From Chloroflexota bacterium (GTDB lineage Bacteria > Chloroflexota > Dormibacteria > CF-121), in NCBI GenBank assembly GCA_005880605.1, contig VBIS01000023.1, forward strand, positions 1-6,680: 6,680 nucleotides of DNA. The letters are read 5' to 3'. Numbering within the stretch: the stretch's first letter is position 1; each line of letters begins with the position of its first letter. Made by a program: the position numbers and the translations under genes. The notes beneath the pieces were generated by a model. That model saw nothing but the letters and a program-made list of their open reading frames with translations. It did not search any database and was not told where the DNA came from. Positions 5,755-6,680 of the stretch are shown in pieces.

Positions 5755-6680
5755 CTAGGCAACACCAGCCGTCGCGCCCACCGCTTGGCCGATCTTGACC
5801 AGTCCCTGGGCCACGTCATGCAGCTGGACGCGGAGCACGCGCCGGCCGTGGTTGCGTAAGGCCTGGAAATCGCCGAGCGCCTGGGCTTGCTTGAGGACAC
5901 CGAATGACAATCGCTCGCCCGGAATCGGGATGTCCTTCGGATCATCGCCGACGATCTGGAGGAAGACTCCAGTGTTCGGGCCGCCCTTGTGGAGCTGACC
6001 GGTCGAGTGCAGGTAACGCGGCCCGTAGCCCACGGTGGTCGCGACCCGATACTTGTCACGGATCGCAAGACGGATCGCGTTCAGGGGGCTGTCGTTCTTG
6101 GCGTCCGGGGCGATGAAGGCCAGCAGCGCGACGTAGTCGCCCGGTCGAACCTGACCGAGCAGGGCCTGAATCGCCGCTTCCAGCGTCGCGCCTTGCTGGC
6201 CGGCCCACCGGATACCGTCCCCCGTGGTTGGCGGATTGCCTTCGCTGAGGACCTTCTTGGTGAGGTCCTTGGCCTCCTGCACGTTGGGCTGGTCGAAGAC
6301 GTTGATGCCGAGAATCGCCCCGGCGACCGCGATCGCATACTCCCAGCGGAAGAATTCGGCTCCCAAGCCCAAGGGATCACTCATCTTCAGCGTCACCACC
6401 GGGTGGCCCGCCTTGCTGAGGTCCGCGAGCCGACCGGCATTCGGGTCGTCATCACCGGCGAGCGCGAGCCGAAGGAAGAGCCGATCGCTGCCATAGACCT
6501 GCGGCGCGCCCAGCGCCTCATCCGCGACCGGGACCAGCCCCTTGCCCGCTTTGCCCGTGCTCTCCGCGATCAACTGCTCGGCCCAAACGCCGAAGCTGTG
6601 CAGCGCCGGCGGGGCGATGATCGTGACTTTGTCCCGGCCTGCCATGGTTGCCTCGGCGAGGACGGCTCCCAACCAAACGC
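5755..6680 (-). CDS. pgi: Phosphoglucose isomerase, C-terminal part (probably the PGI half of a transaldolase/PGI fusion); 5' end outside window
   Basis: Interconverts glucose-6-phosphate and fructose-6-phosphate in the cytoplasm, feeding the dehydrogenase encoded downstream. The visible 307 residues, counted from the first complete codon at 6678, stay open to the window edge. A TTG at 6672 lies inside conserved family sequence (VWLGAVLAEA) and is not a real start. Motifs are AGRDK (13-17), the sugar-isomerase AESTGK (38-43, with the likely catalytic Glu39), EFFRWE (108-113), the PGI signature FDQPNVQEAK (128-137, with Lys137 matching the catalytic lysine of classical PGI), and GYGPRYLHSTGQLHKGGP (217-234). 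The last motif, with a C-terminal FGVLKQAQALGDF, is typical as I recall it of the PGI domain in bifunctional Tal-Pgi proteins of about 900 aa. The transaldolase half is inferred and would lie upstream. The stop TAG directly abuts the gnd ATG. Function is confident; the fusion is less so because the N-terminus is unseen. Confidence 0.88.
   Translation of the reverse strand, partial: VWLGAVLAEATMAGRDKVTIIAPPALHSFGVWAEQLIAESTGKAGKGLVPVADEALGAPQVYGSDRLFLRLALAGDDDPNAGRLADLSKAGHPVVTLKMSDPLGLGAEFFRWEYAIAVAGAILGINVFDQPNVQEAKDLTKKVLSEGNPPTTGDGIRWAGQQGATLEAAIQALLGQVRPGDYVALLAFIAPDAKNDSPLNAIRLAIRDKYRVATTVGYGPRYLHSTGQLHKGGPNTGVFLQIVGDDPKDIPIPGERLSFGVLKQAQALGDFQALRNHGRRVLRVQLHDVAQGLVKIGQAVGATAGVA

Noticed and set aside
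6670..6672. TTG as a true start of the isomerase gene
   Set aside because: The frame stays open to the window edge and the residues before and after it are internal PGI-family sequence.
1..6680. CRISPR arrays, tRNA or rRNA genes, insertion sequences, defence or other novel accessory systems
   Set aside because: No spaced repeats, RNA-gene signatures, transposase motifs or terminal inverted repeats were seen; the window is almost fully covered by metabolic and cell-wall genes.

Overview
The window is a GC-rich bacterial chromosomal segment with every supported gene on the minus strand, so transcription runs from high to low coordinates. It holds most of an oxidative pentose phosphate operon followed by a separate small unit for cell-wall synthesis. 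The phosphoglucose isomerase resembles the PGI half of bifunctional transaldolase/PGI proteins, 6-phosphogluconate dehydrogenase is the short (~300 aa) form, and zwf is followed by opcA. This combination, with the high GC, suggests Chloroflexota, Dormibacterota or a related Terrabacteria lineage. That placement is inference from family distribution, not from a marker gene.

Layout in transcription order. 6680-5755: C-terminal part of phosphoglucose isomerase, running off the right edge. 5754-4858: gnd. 4853-3312: zwf. 3315-2263: opcA. 2252-1548: pgl. 1547-1453: the only real intergenic gap (95 bp), with a consensus-like -35 box and no convincing terminator. 1452-1267: a 61-aa single-helix membrane ORF. 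1270-1: class A penicillin-binding protein, cut by the left edge inside its transpeptidase domain.

The first five genes are packed almost end to end: TAG directly followed by ATG, then a 4-nt gap, a GTGA overlap and a 10-nt gap. They encode the path between fructose-6-phosphate/glucose-6-phosphate and ribulose-5-phosphate: PGI supplies glucose-6-phosphate, Zwf oxidises it with OpcA as its assembly factor, Pgl opens the lactone, and Gnd decarboxylates 6-phosphogluconate.

The most interesting signal is in the two dehydrogenases. Where NADP-dependent members usually have an arginine (Zwf) or an Asn-Arg pair (Gnd) at the end of the second Rossmann strand, both proteins here carry an aspartate (Zwf D67, Gnd D30). 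This suggests a pathway that makes NADH rather than mainly NADPH. A second item is the uncharacterised small membrane ORF whose stop codon overlaps the start of the penicillin-binding protein gene.
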